Below are positions 16,847 through 26,800 of a stretch of 34,993 nt of DNA, one piece after another. The translations under genes and the position numbers were made by a program. The DNA is taken from NCBI GenBank assembly GCA_937899105.1, contig CALBPF010000179.1, positions 1-34,993 of the forward strand, written 5' to 3'. How positions within the stretch are numbered: position 1 is the first letter of the stretch; each line of letters starts with the position of its first letter. This stretch comes from an uncultured Flammeovirgaceae bacterium (lineage in GTDB: Bacteria; Bacteroidota; Bacteroidia; Cytophagales; Cyclobacteriaceae). Below the pieces are notes generated by a model. The model ran no database searches. It worked only from the letters and a program-made list of their open reading frames with translations, and had not been told where the DNA came from.

Positions 16847-17032
16847 TCATTTTTTTCTCTTAAAATAAACTACCAGAGCAACTGCCAGTAGCAACGTGAC
16901 ACCCATATAACAAAGTAGCCCTACTTATATTACAACTTAGGCATGTTCGTGAAATTCATGCCGTAGATATCCGTTTATAAAAGTCAGCGGAGTAAAAATA
17001 GTCGCCACGCTGTCCATCATGTGGGTAGGCAC
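16847..17032 (-). pseudogene. corA: 3' remnant of a CorA magnesium/cobalt channel gene
   Basis: Minus-strand translation from 17032 gives DSVATIFTPLTFI, then in another frame IYGMNFTNMPKL, then GYFVIW, and after one more shift VTLLLAVALVVYFKRKK followed by TGA. This is the C-terminal two-helix end of CorA, including the GMN ion-selectivity signature and the usual KRK tail. At least two frameshifts and two stops (after PKL and at YK*) break it. The entire cytoplasmic domain is missing: the remnant begins two bases after the stop of the MscS gene at 17034. A deletion probably brought the MscS gene up to the corA tail. Confidence 0.82.
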
Positions 17033-17033
17033 C

Positions 17034-17549
17034 TTAACCTTTAATTTTACTAATCGCTTTTTGAATGGCCAGGTTGTTTGGATAAGTATAGCTTTGATTA
17101 TTTTCCCCCTTTATTTCCAGGTAAAAGAGTGTTATATCGGAGATTTGACCTTCAACTGAATAATCTCCGTCAATGATCCTGACCTTATCGCCTATGCGGT
17201 ATGGAAAAAAAAAGAAAAGTACGATTGAAGCGGTCATGTTGCTTAAAACTGACCAGGTAGCAAAAAGGCCAACCCCAACCACCGTGAATATTGAAGCGAA
17301 ATAAAGAGACAGACCTTTAACGGAAATCTCCCAAATACTGCCTATAAGTGAAGCAAACAGTACAACTAGGGTTACATTGATCAACTTTTTTATGTAAATA
17401 GCACGCGATTTATCTGTATTATTTTTAAGTGCATGTTTAGTGATAGCCTTGATTATCACTGATCGAAGAATAAGTAAAAGCAGTACCAAACCAATAGTAA
17501 TGGACCATTGAATGATATGCTGATCAATGGATGCTATAATGTCTTTCAT
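17034..17549 (-). CDS. Small MscS-type mechanosensitive channel
   Basis: This 171-aa membrane protein has three helices: about residues 12-36, 56-75 and the pore helix from 85 to 115 (VGVGLFATWSVLSNMTASIV). A beta domain follows (YRIGDKVRIIDGDYSVEGQI ... TYPNNLAIQKAI). The lack of the C-terminal alpha/beta cage is normal for this short Bacteroidota branch, so I do not call it truncated. The protein should gate under membrane tension and release solutes in osmotic downshock. It is divergent from a second, longer MscS gene (17701), with 151 bases between them, and its 3' end abuts the corA remnant. Confidence 0.88.
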   Translation of the reverse strand: MKDIIASIDQHIIQWSITIGLVLLLLILRSVIIKAITKHALKNNTDKSRAIYIKKLINVTLVVLFASLIGSIWEISVKGLSLYFASIFTVVGVGLFATWSVLSNMTASIVLFFFFPYRIGDKVRIIDGDYSVEGQISDITLFYLEIKGENNQSYTYPNNLAIQKAISKIKG

Positions 17550-17700
17550 AAGGTCTAATTCGTCTACAAATTACTACATGATTTAAACATTTCTACTTTT
17601 TTAAATCCGGATAATTTTTCTTTCTTGAGCGTGTAAAAGACGTAGACGCTGATTAAACAGGGACAGCGATTGAATTTAAACGAACACAACGTATCAGGAG

Positions 17701-18741
17701 ATGAAAACATTAATCGACCTTGAACAACCTTATCACAATGTAGCAGTTTTTGTACTTAGCATAATTGCAGGATTAGTTTTTAGTGTTGTTCTATACCTTT
17801 TACTTAAAAGAGTAAGGCGTGTATACAATATCGATAATCAGGTGCTGCGCAGAGTAAAGGCGCCTCTTTTTTTGGTTATTATGGTACTATTACTAGGACC
17901 TGCCATTGACTACCTGAATCTGCACTATTCCTGGATTGACCAAACCAGGCACGTTTTTCTTGTATTTTTCGGAGCATGGCTTTTGATCAATATTGTAGCG
18001 GTTGGGCGTTCTGCCATAATGAATCAATATGACCTTACAAAAGAAGATAATCTGGAAGCCAGAAAGATTTTTACCCAAATACGTGTGTTTGAGCGGGTGG
18101 CCGTGGTGATTATTGTCGTGGTTGCCGTTGGGTTGGCGCTTATGACGTTTGATAGCATTCGTCAGATTGGTCTTAGCCTTCTGACATCTGCTGGTATTGC
18201 GGGTATTATAGTAGGATTAGCAGCTCAGCGTTTGATTGGTAACATTTTGGCGGGCCTTCAGATTGCATTAACCCAACCGATACGGATAGACGATGTAGTA
18301 ATTGTGGAGGGTGAGTGGGGAAAGATTGAGGAAATCAAGCTTACTTATGTGGTAGTGAATATATGGGACAAACGGAGGCTGGTAGTACCTGCCACTTATT
18401 TTATAGAAAAGCCCTTCCAAAACTGGACACGAACTACTTCAGAGATCTTAGGAACAGTATTTATCCATGCCGATTACAGAATGCCGGTAGATCCTATCAG
18501 GGAGGAACTCGACAAAATATTAAAAGGTACAAGTTTGTGGGATGGAAAAGTAAATGTGGTGCAAGTCACTGGTAGCAATAAGTCGACCATGGAAATCCGA
18601 GCCCTGGTGAGCGCTAAAGATTCCGGATCGGCCTGGGATCTACGGGTTTTGGTGCGCGAAAAGCTCATCGCGTTCATGCAAAAAGAGTTTCCCGAGATGC
18701 TTCCAAAAACACGTATAGAAATTCAGGAAGAAAAAGATTAA
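17701..18741 (+). CDS. MscS family mechanosensitive ion channel
   Basis: This 346-aa protein has four or five membrane helices: about residues 14-36, 52-68, 84-103, 130-150 and the pore helix 157-185 (LLTSAGIAGIIVGLAAQRLI). The MscS beta domain follows (IRIDDVVIVEGEWGKIEEI; VPATYFIEKPFQNWTR), then a C-terminal alpha/beta domain ending EFPEMLPKTRIEIQ. It acts as a tension-gated channel of the inner membrane. A GGAG is present directly against the ATG (no spacer), which is unusually close. Together with the neighbouring short MscS it forms a divergent pair, possibly sharing osmotic control. Confidence 0.9.
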   Translation: MKTLIDLEQPYHNVAVFVLSIIAGLVFSVVLYLLLKRVRRVYNIDNQVLRRVKAPLFLVIMVLLLGPAIDYLNLHYSWIDQTRHVFLVFFGAWLLINIVAVGRSAIMNQYDLTKEDNLEARKIFTQIRVFERVAVVIIVVVAVGLALMTFDSIRQIGLSLLTSAGIAGIIVGLAAQRLIGNILAGLQIALTQPIRIDDVVIVEGEWGKIEEIKLTYVVVNIWDKRRLVVPATYFIEKPFQNWTRTTSEILGTVFIHADYRMPVDPIREELDKILKGTSLWDGKVNVVQVTGSNKSTMEIRALVSAKDSGSAWDLRVLVREKLIAFMQKEFPEMLPKTRIEIQEEKD

Positions 18742-18819
18742 CTGTGCAATTCCTACCGATTTGTGGTCTACTACCGCAGCGCACATTACCGGTTTTATTT
18801 AAGTCTTTTCCAGGACTTC

Positions 18820-19653
18820 CTATTTAAATCTGACATGACTGAATTTAAGAATTGCCACAAATACAGCTCCTCCGAGGGCATTCCCAATGGTCGCCCAAAC
18901 CTGAAATCGTAAGTAATCGGTAAACGTAATTGAGTCACTCGTAATAAACCCGGAAAAAACCTCTATTGAACCTACTATACAGTGATGCAGCCCAGCTATA
19001 CCTATGATGAAGGTTACCAAAATGATGACAAAAATACGGCTTATAGTTTCTTGCGAGGAGGTGACCAACCAACCCAGCAGGCCCATCATCCAACCCGCCA
19101 GAAGTGCACTTAACAAAATAGTACTCCAGTCGTAGTCAACCATATGATGTGCAAGATATTCAAAAGCGTGATCGTCAATGAACCCAACTTTCGTTCCTAT
19201 TCTTGAGATCAAGATACTAAAAACATATCCTCCAACCAGGTTTCCGGCATAGACGATTCCCCAGAGAATCAGCAAATCTCTAACCCGCACGGACTGACTC
19301 AAAACGGGTAATATGGCCAGAGCTGTATGTTCTGTGAAAAGCTCGGAGCGACCGATAATAACAAATAGGAAGCCTATAGGATAACAGAGCGCCAAAAACA
19401 GATGTAGCGCCTCCGTACTAAGGGAGCCACCGAACATCGAATAAATGGTGCCCATAAATAAAATGCTGAAATCTACTTCCAGACAGGCGGCGAACGCTGA
19501 AATAAAAAGACCTGTGCTCGACCGATTAAACTCATGTAAACCAGCTTCTATTTGCTCATCAAGGATTTGTTTTAGGCGCTTAGGCCTATCAGATCGCGGT
19601 TTATCCAATTCCCCCGTGGCTCTTCTCGAAAACATGTCTCTTAGCCTGCTCAT
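18820..19653 (-). CDS. Formate/nitrite transporter (FNT) family channel, YfdC-like
   Basis: This 277-aa protein has a basic N-terminal tail of about 35 residues, a coil EQIEAGLHEFNRSSTG and six hydrophobic helices. The FNT pattern is visible in the first repeat (FISAFAACLEVDFSILFMG), the GRSELFTEH segment and the second repeat (IAGLHHCIVGSIEVFSG), which carries the histidine of the pore region. The family forms pentameric channels for formate, nitrite, hydrosulfide or similar anions. This branch with a long N-terminus resembles YfdC, whose substrate is not established. It is divergent from feoA with about 200 bases between. Confidence 0.88.
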   Translation of the reverse strand: MSRLRDMFSRRATGELDKPRSDRPKRLKQILDEQIEAGLHEFNRSSTGLFISAFAACLEVDFSILFMGTIYSMFGGSLSTEALHLFLALCYPIGFLFVIIGRSELFTEHTALAILPVLSQSVRVRDLLILWGIVYAGNLVGGYVFSILISRIGTKVGFIDDHAFEYLAHHMVDYDWSTILLSALLAGWMMGLLGWLVTSSQETISRIFVIILVTFIIGIAGLHHCIVGSIEVFSGFITSDSITFTDYLRFQVWATIGNALGGAVFVAILKFSHVRFK

Positions 19654-19729
19654 AATTTGTTTTTTAGCGGTAGTGTATTGATAACAGAAGTAATTATCAT
19701 TTTGATGCTAAACGAATTTAATATAACGT

Positions 19730-19750
19730 TCGGCTTTTAAAAACAGCCGA
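19730..19750. promoter_or_regulatory. 6-bp inverted repeat in the FNT/feoA divergent region
   Basis: TCGGCT at 19730-19735 and AGCCGA at 19745-19750 frame a 9-base A/T-rich loop. It sits between two divergent transporter genes and could be an operator or a small hairpin. No clear Fur or DtxR box was found. Confidence 0.25.
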
Positions 19751-19852
19751 CAAATTATAGGCTATCCTTTTACGGCTATTTGGAACAGTAATTTGGTTAA
19801 GATTCTTTCAGCGCATATCTTCGCATTGTTTATAATTGATCTAAATAATTTG

Positions 19853-20077
19853 TTGAAAATCAGGAGTGTAGTTGACCTTAACCCCGGAGAGAGTGGTGTT
19901 ATTTCAGAGCTGCTTGATGGTACCCTGTCATTGAAGCTCCTGGAGATGGGGTGCCTGCCTGGCCAACCAATAACAATGAACTATACTGCACCTTTCGGTG
20001 ATCCCGTGTGTGTAAGTGTTTCAGGGTACGATCTTTCGCTTCGGTTAGATGAAGCGATCAACATTTCGATCCAATAA
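19853..20077 (+). CDS. feoA: FeoA family ferrous iron transport accessory protein
   Basis: This is a 74-aa SH3-like protein. It shows the FeoA pattern: SVVDLNPGESGVISEL, LKLLEMGCLPGQPITM, then DPVCVSVSGYDLSLRLDEA. It is thought to bind and modulate FeoB on the cytoplasmic face. The frame has no ATG. TTG codons at 19850 and 19853 give the usual family length, while a TTG at 19793 would add 20 unlikely hydrophobic residues. The stop lies three bases before the feoB ATG, so the pair is one transcript. Confidence 0.88.
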   Translation: MKIRSVVDLNPGESGVISELLDGTLSLKLLEMGCLPGQPITMNYTAPFGDPVCVSVSGYDLSLRLDEAINISIQ

Positions 20078-20080
20078 CTA

Positions 20081-22183
20081 ATGGAGACGTCCATGCGAAT
20101 TGCATTGGTGGGCAATCCCAACTCAGGTAAATCATCTCTTTTTAATCATCTTACGGGTCTTAACCAGAAAATTGGCAATTTTCCTGGTGTTACTGTTGAT
20201 AAGAAAATAGGCTATTGTCAAATCTCTCCGGATACTAAGGCGGAGATTATTGATCTTCCCGGAACATACAGCATTTATCCTAATTCTACAGACGAGAAGA
20301 TCGTATTTGATATTCTTGGGGATAAAACTAGCCCGCTATACCCTGATAAGGTAGTGGTGATTGTTGACGCTTCTAACTTCAAGCGAAACTTATTACTATT
20401 CACACAAATTTTCGATTTGGGCATACCTTGTGTGTTAGCGTTGAACATGATGGATTTGGTAAAAAAGTCCGGCCATGCTATCGATCATGCAAAGCTTTCA
20501 AAGGAGTTAGGTGTTCCGGTAGCCCCTATTGATGCGCGTAAAGGGAAGGGTCTTGATGACTTGATGAAGGTGCTGACTCTACCTGTGGGGCCACTCAAAT
20601 CATTGATATTTCCGGCAATGGATTATGCCGAAGAAGCGATTGAAACCGTAAAGGAAGCTTTCGCCGTTGAGGAGGATTACCGTGCCTACCAGCTCCTACA
20701 ACAGCATAGTATTAGTAGTAATTTAACAGAAAACGAAAAGAGCCTATTAAATGATATTGCTGTAAAGCATGAATTCAATAAGGATGAGTTACGCAGAAAA
20801 GAAACCTTAGAGCGGTATGCTGCCATCGGCGGGTTCATTAATGGCGCGGTTAGCCAAACATTTACTCATTTGCCAAAACGCTGGACGCAGCGCTTAGACC
20901 TCATATTTACCCATAAAATTTTTGGCTACGCCCTTTTTCTGGCGATCTTATTTTTAATTTTTCAGTCCATATTTGCTTGGGCGGAAGTGCCGATGGACTT
21001 AATTGATATAAGTTTTTCCAAATTAAGTTCTTGGTTAGAGGCGCTTTTACCAGCCGGTGTATTTACCAGTCTGATTACAGAAGGCATTATACCTGGAATA
21101 GGGGGTATAGTTATTTTTATCCCTCAGATTGCGATTCTTTTTGCTTTTATAGCCATATTGGAAGAGTCAGGTTACATGGCCCGGGTCGTTTTTATGATGG
21201 ATCGGGTAATGAGAAAATTTGGTTTGAATGGACGTAGCGTTGTGCCATTAATATCCGGTGTAGCCTGTGCGATACCGGCAATTATGGCTACCCGGACTAT
21301 TGACAATTGGAAGGAACGGCTCATTACGATTTTTGTAACGCCCTTAATGAGCTGCGCTGCGAGACTGCCTGTGTATACAATTATAATCGCGCTGATCATT
21401 CCTGATAAACTGGTACTAGGGTTGTTCAATTTGCAAGGATTGGCATTAATGGGGATGTATTTGATTGGGTTCTTTGCAGCGATAATTTCTGCAGCCGTGA
21501 TGAAAGTTATTTTGAAAACTAAGGAAAGAAGTTTTTTAGTAATGGAGCTTCCTACGTACAAAATGCCCAGGTGGGGGAACGTTGGGCTGACCATGTATGA
21601 AAAGTCCAAGACCTTTGTTTTTGAAGCCGGTAAGATCATTCTGGCCATTTCTATTATTTTGTGGGTATTGGCATCTTACGGTCCAGCTGATAGGCTTGAT
21701 AGGGCGGAAGAAATAGTTAAAGCTGAACATGCTGAGCTTGACGGAGAAGAATTAGATAATGAAATATCGGCATACAAGTTGGAAAATTCATACGCGGGCA
21801 TTTTTGGTAAAGCCCTGGAGCCAATGATTGAACCATTGGGGTACGACTGGAAAATAGGCATTGCGTTAATCACATCTTTTGCAGCCAGAGAGGTATTTGT
21901 AGGTACCATGTCTACTATTTACAGTATTGGGGGTACTGATGATGAGACTACAGTGAAGAAGCGAATGCAAAACGAAATTAATCCGGAGACAGGTTTGCCC
22001 AGATATGATTTTGCTACCGGCTTTTCTCTCTTGATTTTCTACGCGTTCGCTATGCAGTGCATGAGTACACTTGCCATAGTTTATCGCGAAACTAAAGGCT
22101 GGAAGTGGCCAATGCTTCAGCTTATTTATATGTCAGGGTTAGCTTATTTTTCTGCATTACTGGTGTACCAGGTTTTTAAGTAA
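20081..22183 (+). CDS. feoB: Ferrous iron transporter FeoB
   Basis: This is a 700-aa inner-membrane protein. The N-terminal GTPase has G1 GNPNSGKS at residues 11-18, an NFPGVTVD switch region, G3 DLPG and G4 NMMD. A helical insertion domain follows. From about residue 280 come the membrane segments with the FeoB signatures EESGYMARVVFMMDR and LISGVACAIPAIMATRT, a second Gate-like half (LMSCAARLPVYTI) and the C-terminal FAAREVFVGTM region. It imports Fe(II). Expression is probably iron-dependent, though no operator was recognised. It forms an operon with feoA. Confidence 0.97.
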   Translation: METSMRIALVGNPNSGKSSLFNHLTGLNQKIGNFPGVTVDKKIGYCQISPDTKAEIIDLPGTYSIYPNSTDEKIVFDILGDKTSPLYPDKVVVIVDASNFKRNLLLFTQIFDLGIPCVLALNMMDLVKKSGHAIDHAKLSKELGVPVAPIDARKGKGLDDLMKVLTLPVGPLKSLIFPAMDYAEEAIETVKEAFAVEEDYRAYQLLQQHSISSNLTENEKSLLNDIAVKHEFNKDELRRKETLERYAAIGGFINGAVSQTFTHLPKRWTQRLDLIFTHKIFGYALFLAILFLIFQSIFAWAEVPMDLIDISFSKLSSWLEALLPAGVFTSLITEGIIPGIGGIVIFIPQIAILFAFIAILEESGYMARVVFMMDRVMRKFGLNGRSVVPLISGVACAIPAIMATRTIDNWKERLITIFVTPLMSCAARLPVYTIIIALIIPDKLVLGLFNLQGLALMGMYLIGFFAAIISAAVMKVILKTKERSFLVMELPTYKMPRWGNVGLTMYEKSKTFVFEAGKIILAISIILWVLASYGPADRLDRAEEIVKAEHAELDGEELDNEISAYKLENSYAGIFGKALEPMIEPLGYDWKIGIALITSFAAREVFVGTMSTIYSIGGTDDETTVKKRMQNEINPETGLPRYDFATGFSLLIFYAFAMQCMSTLAIVYRETKGWKWPMLQLIYMSGLAYFSALLVYQVFK

Positions 22184-22203
22184 CACAAAAACTAATTTGC
22201 ACT

Positions 22204-22299
22204 ATGTTATTATCAGAGAAAGACCAGCGCATTTTTGGTATGCCCTGGCCAGGAGCTGTTGATACGCCCGACAAGTTCTGTCATAACATGTTCAGTTAA
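22204..22299 (+). CDS. Possible 31-aa small protein downstream of feoB
   Basis: An ATG 20 bases after the feoB stop opens 31 codons, including FGMPWPGAVDTPDKFCHNMF. The single Cys-His pair is interesting in an iron operon, but no FeoC-like or Cys-rich FeoB-associated family is recognised. The last bases overlap the end of the convergent lipoprotein gene. It may be chance. Confidence 0.25.
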   Translation: MLLSEKDQRIFGMPWPGAVDTPDKFCHNMFS

Positions 22300-23219
22300 C
22301 CTAAAATACCTTTTTTCACTTTTAGTATGCTATTAACCGATTGGTATCGGGCATTTTTACGACTAAAATTACCACCACGTTTGGATGAGATTTCTGCTAC
22401 GATTACAAGACCTTCATCAGCAGTTTCTTCCGTAAATAGATCTGCGAAGATGATAGGATCAGTTGAATGGTAGGTTGCGAATACAAAGTTTGCATCGCCT
22501 GAGCCACCTGTATATTCAATAACAACGTAATAGTCTGAATCCGGAGCAGCATCATCTACAACTAAACTTTCATAACCGGATTCGTTATCAGATATAGTAT
22601 ATGTTTTAGCTTCCGTGATGGTATTATTTTCATCTATTACCACGTCATAGATGGCAATCATATCCAAATTCACTGCATCTACGTCCATAGATCCTTCTAC
22701 TTCCCAAGCCAGGTCCCATTTCATACCTGAATCCGGCCGTTGATCGTTATCTATGATGTTATAGGTAAATATTCTTTCACCTTCGTTAGGTAGTTGGAGA
22801 TTACCGGTGACTGAGGTCAATTCAACGATTACCTTGCGCTCCGATGTCTCTACAAGAACGAGATCGTCATTGTCATCTTCAACTACATCAAAGTTTTCGA
22901 TAATTTCATCATCAATTATTGTGAATGATATGCTGGTACTTTCGTCTCCTTCAGCCACTACCAATGGAGAGCTGCTCTCTACCGTGTAATCTCCGTTTAT
23001 ATTAGCGCTGCCGGTAAGTGAATATGAGATCTCACCGGCTCCAATGAGCGGCGAGCTGAATTCTATTAAAATTGTTACAGTTCCCACATCTTCATCGACA
23101 ATTGCGCTTGTGTCGGTAAAGGATATAACCGTATTGACTACATCATCACCGTCATCGTCTCCACACGCAGTAAATAGAAATAACATAAGTATCGCCGAAA
23201 CCAAATTAATCTGCTTCAT
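22296..23219 (-). CDS. Calx-beta domain surface lipoprotein
   Basis: This 307-aa lipoprotein has its lipobox LFTAC at residues 15-19. The cysteine is followed by GDDDGDD, an acidic run that matches the Bacteroidota lipoprotein export signal, so surface exposure is likely. A Calx-beta-like domain covers about residues 30-155 (ISFTDTSAIVDEDVGTVTI; INGDYTVESSSP; TSISFTIIDDEIIENFD; FTYNIIDND). The C-terminal half is a beta-rich region without a recognised family. Calx-beta domains bind calcium and often act in adhesion. The role is otherwise unknown. It is preceded by a hairpin in its upstream region. Confidence 0.82.
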   Translation of the reverse strand: MKQINLVSAILMLFLFTACGDDDGDDVVNTVISFTDTSAIVDEDVGTVTILIEFSSPLIGAGEISYSLTGSANINGDYTVESSSPLVVAEGDESTSISFTIIDDEIIENFDVVEDDNDDLVLVETSERKVIVELTSVTGNLQLPNEGERIFTYNIIDNDQRPDSGMKWDLAWEVEGSMDVDAVNLDMIAIYDVVIDENNTITEAKTYTISDNESGYESLVVDDAAPDSDYYVVIEYTGGSGDANFVFATYHSTDPIIFADLFTEETADEGLVIVAEISSKRGGNFSRKNARYQSVNSILKVKKGILG

Positions 23220-23249
23220 AATCTGTCCTTTTAAATGATTTAAAGGGCT

Positions 23250-23266
23250 AACGATGAAGCATCGTT
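23250..23266. promoter_or_regulatory. Short hairpin upstream of the lipoprotein gene
   Basis: AACGATG at 23250-23256 and CATCGTT at 23260-23266 form a 7-bp stem with a 3-base loop. On the plus strand it is followed by TTTTAATT, but no plus-strand gene ends nearby. On the minus strand it would lie in the 5' leader of the lipoprotein mRNA or behind the SemiSWEET gene. Confidence 0.35.
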
Positions 23267-23410
23267 TTAATTAGATTTATTCAACACCAGGGCCGATTTT
23301 GTATATAAAAAAGGCAGTACCGTAAATCAAAGGTTGAAATTATGAGATATGGAGCCAGCGAATTACATCTGCTATCTATGAAACATACGCTGCATGGATA
23401 TGAAATTACT

Positions 23411-23671
23411 TTAAGCCTGCTTGAAACTAAACTTAAAATAGATCAGTAATACGCTCAGAAAACAAATGATAGAGTTGGCTACAATTACCGGCCAAAGATT
23501 TAAGCTTACCCCATAGACCAACCAGACGATAGTACTGGTAAACACAATAAGCATCATGACAAGGCTCAAATCACTAACGCTTTTACTTTGCCACGTTTTA
23601 TAAACTTGGGGTATAAAAGTTATACTGCTCAGAAGTGCACCGAAGTGACCTACTAATTCAATTCCATCCAT
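23411..23671 (-). CDS. SemiSWEET sugar transporter
   Basis: This 86-aa membrane protein has three helices, the single triple-helix bundle of bacterial SemiSWEETs. The PQ motif is at Pro21-Gln22 (FIPQVYKTW) in helix 1, followed by the charged loop QSKSVSDLSL. Helix 3 has the Asn of VANSIICFL. It works as a dimer for sugar exchange; the sugar is not predictable. The upstream 150 bases up to the WD40-caspase end show nothing distinctive. Confidence 0.9.
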   Translation of the reverse strand: MDGIELVGHFGALLSSITFIPQVYKTWQSKSVSDLSLVMMLIVFTSTIVWLVYGVSLNLWPVIVANSIICFLSVLLIYFKFSFKQA

Positions 23672-23821
23672 ATTGTTAATAATTTAATCGATATCCTTAA
23701 GATAAACTCTAAATTTTTAAATCGTCGTTCTCGGAAAAGGCAGGAATCTCACAAACGTAAGTTGGCAGGGTTTGAGATCTCTGATCAGTGTCCGAATAAC
23801 GTTTATCTTAAAGGTATTGAA

Positions 23822-26800
23822 TTACTGATCCACGACAAGCGGAAAGTCCTGCCCACGGCTAAAGGTATGAGGAAACTGCATTTTCCCTTTATACTTTTTC
23901 GAGAGTTCAGGCACCTGGTCATCAAGGTAACCTTTCAATTCATAAATTGTGATCTTTCCATCCTTAGGAGCGCCATCGGCTTTGCCTGATAGCGCCTCAA
24001 GCAAAACATAAGTGAAAAGCCCGTGGCCCAGTTCAGTAAACTCTGTAGCAAACTGCTCGCTGCCGGCAGCCGCCAGCACATGAATTCCCGTGCTTCTTGA
24101 GAGCTGGGCTAGCGCTTTCTCTTCTGTAGCTCCACGCTGAGCTAGTATTTCAGCCCCACCTCCCGATTGGCAAGCGTCAATGATCACAACTTGTTTCAGG
24201 GCCGCTATGGCCTTTAGTTTTTCTTGTAACTCACCGGCGTAGATCCCTGTCTTTTTCAATTTATCATCGCTGTAAAGTTTGGTATTATTGGTAGGTATGA
24301 AGTAAAAGTTGTTGTCCACCATACTGCCATGCCCGGCATAATATAAGTAGAGTACGTCCTGGGGACGAATTGAACCTTTTAACTCATCAAGCTTTTGTAA
24401 GATGTTCTTTTTGGTAGCTTCTTTATCATATATGGAAATGACTTCCACTTTATCGAATAACGACTTGGCTTGTGTCCTGATCAGATCAACAAAGCCCTCG
24501 GCATCGGCAGAAGCATAGTTCAGATTAAGCGACTCATTCTGATATTCATTGATGCCAATGGCCAAAAGATATAACGACGATTTCAGGTCACCGCCAAACT
24601 GTACTTGCACACGGCTCTTGTGCGATTCAATATTTCCTTTGCTTGACGCCGAAACTTCGATGACATTTACTCCTGGGACCAGATTGAACTTATGCTCCAC
24701 AACCTGAGACCTGCCGGGTTTCACCTGTAGGTCTTTAGCAAGTATGGTCTTACCATTTTGGAAAAGCGTAGCCGTTTTGGCGCCACCACCTTTGTCCGTC
24801 ACCTTGAATAATATATCGGCTTTTTGTTGGTCGTAGGCTTGATTGTTTTTAGGTGTTAGAATCTCAATTTCAGGTGGAGGAGATTGCTGCATCTTATCCA
24901 GCATATTCAAACGGTTGCCGGAGCGATTGGTGAATACGTCTTTAACCAGGTTCGGCTTATAAAATTCATCAAAAAATTGATCTGCACTGTAGCTTTCCAT
25001 TCCTTTAACGAACACTATATTTTGGAAAGCGCCCTCCGTTGCATTGAAATGGCCATCAGCATTAACCGCCATCCATTCGCGTTGGCTTAGCGTGATATAG
25101 TTTACCAGTTCTTTCCCGTTAGCCAAGTCCCAAATGATCACCTCCCCGTTTTCTGAAGCGCTTATCAAATGTTTATCATCAGGGGTGAAGCACAGGTTAG
25201 TAACAGGTGCACTATGACCTTTTAATTCCTTTGTGACCACATAGTCACTTTCTGTGTTTCTGACCTTAATTGTGCGGTCTGCTCCTGTGGTGCATAACAT
25301 ACTGCCACTATTGCTGTACCGGGCGACATAGGTGGGACCCTCATGATCGGAAAAACGTCGCGATTGAAGTCCTGTATTCATATCCCAGATTTTGACTTTA
25401 CCATCCCAACTCGTTGATGCTATTACAGGTAATCCGGGATGAATGTCAAATGAATGGATTACATCGGTGTGACCAATAAAGTTGCGAACCTCTTTTTTGC
25501 TATCCACTTCCCAAAGCTTAAGTGTTTTATCCAGCTGGGCAGCAAGAAGATAGATATCGTTATTAACAAACTTAAGTTGATAAGGGGATGCCTGTTCAAA
25601 TACGAGGGTTGTTATTAATTTGCCGGTTTCACGATCCCAGATTTTTGCGGTTCCGTCCCAGCTGCCGGTGGCTATTTTTTTACCATCATCACTAAAAGCC
25701 ACGGAAAAAATTACTTCTCGGTGGCCTTTATAAGTTACTAAGGCCTCCCCGGTCTGCACATCCCAAAGCTTAGCAGTATTATCCGAACTGCCGGTAAGCA
25801 GGTATTGTCCGTTTTTGGAAAACTGCATAGTAAGTACTACCCTATCATGTCCGATCAAATCTTTTATAATCTTACCTTCCTTAAAGTTCCATAGGCGTAC
25901 CACCCGACCTAGCTTGCCCTTGGCCAGGTATTTACCATCAGGACTAATGGCTACATCATTCTTTAAATCAGTATACTTTTTAATGTAGCGATCCCAATAG
26001 TTGGCATCATAGTTTAATCCCCCTTTATCCACATGGTTCAGAAACCCATCAAGTATTTGTGTGACCTTTCCATTAGCTGCGTCTACTATCCTGATAATGT
26101 TGTCATCATTACTCAACGCAATGGTTTTACCATCGGGGCTCATACGCACATCTGTAATGTCCTTTTCGGCATCAATCTTTACCTCCCATAGCAATGTGTT
26201 TTTAGAAAGGCTGAACAGTTTAATGGAATCAAGCGTGGCCACTACAATTCGATCCTTTCCGTCAAAATCCAGCCCACTAAATTCATCAGGGTTAGTATAA
26301 AGGACTTTTTCTGTTGAGCCATTTTTTGTATTCCAGATCTTTAGATCACCCTTATTACTTGCAGAAATTACTTTGTCTGTTAAAGGGTGAATGAAAGTGC
26401 CACAACCTCCGCAAAACCCTTTTTCAGGTTTTAGGTCCATGAGCTGATCACCTCCTTCTATTTTATAGGTCCTTACGGAACGATTATCACTACCAAAGTA
26501 AACCATCTTATTATCCGGCCCGAAAGCTGCGTCTATTCCGTATCCAATGCCTTTGTCAGGGCTGACTTTATAGCGCCTTATTTCCAGGCCGGTGTTAATG
26601 TCCCAAAGGATAGCCTCCCAGTCAAAACCTGCCGTGAGCAGATATTTACTGTCCAATGAAACCGCCACAGAGGTTAAATAATCAGTATGGCCCTCAAAAC
26701 TTCTGACCAATTCTCCTGTGGCTATATTCCAGAGTTTTGCCGTGTAATCAGCACAGCTACTGACAAAGTGCTTTCCATCCGGAGTAATGACCAGATCATT

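Noticed and set aside
17034..17549. MscS gene truncated by the corA junction
   Set aside because: At 171 aa it matches the short MscS branch of Bacteroidota and its C-terminus (TYPNNLAIQKAI) is the usual one.
19691..19705. Fur box upstream of feoA
   Set aside because: Only one ATTATC half-site is present; the rest does not match the 19-bp consensus.
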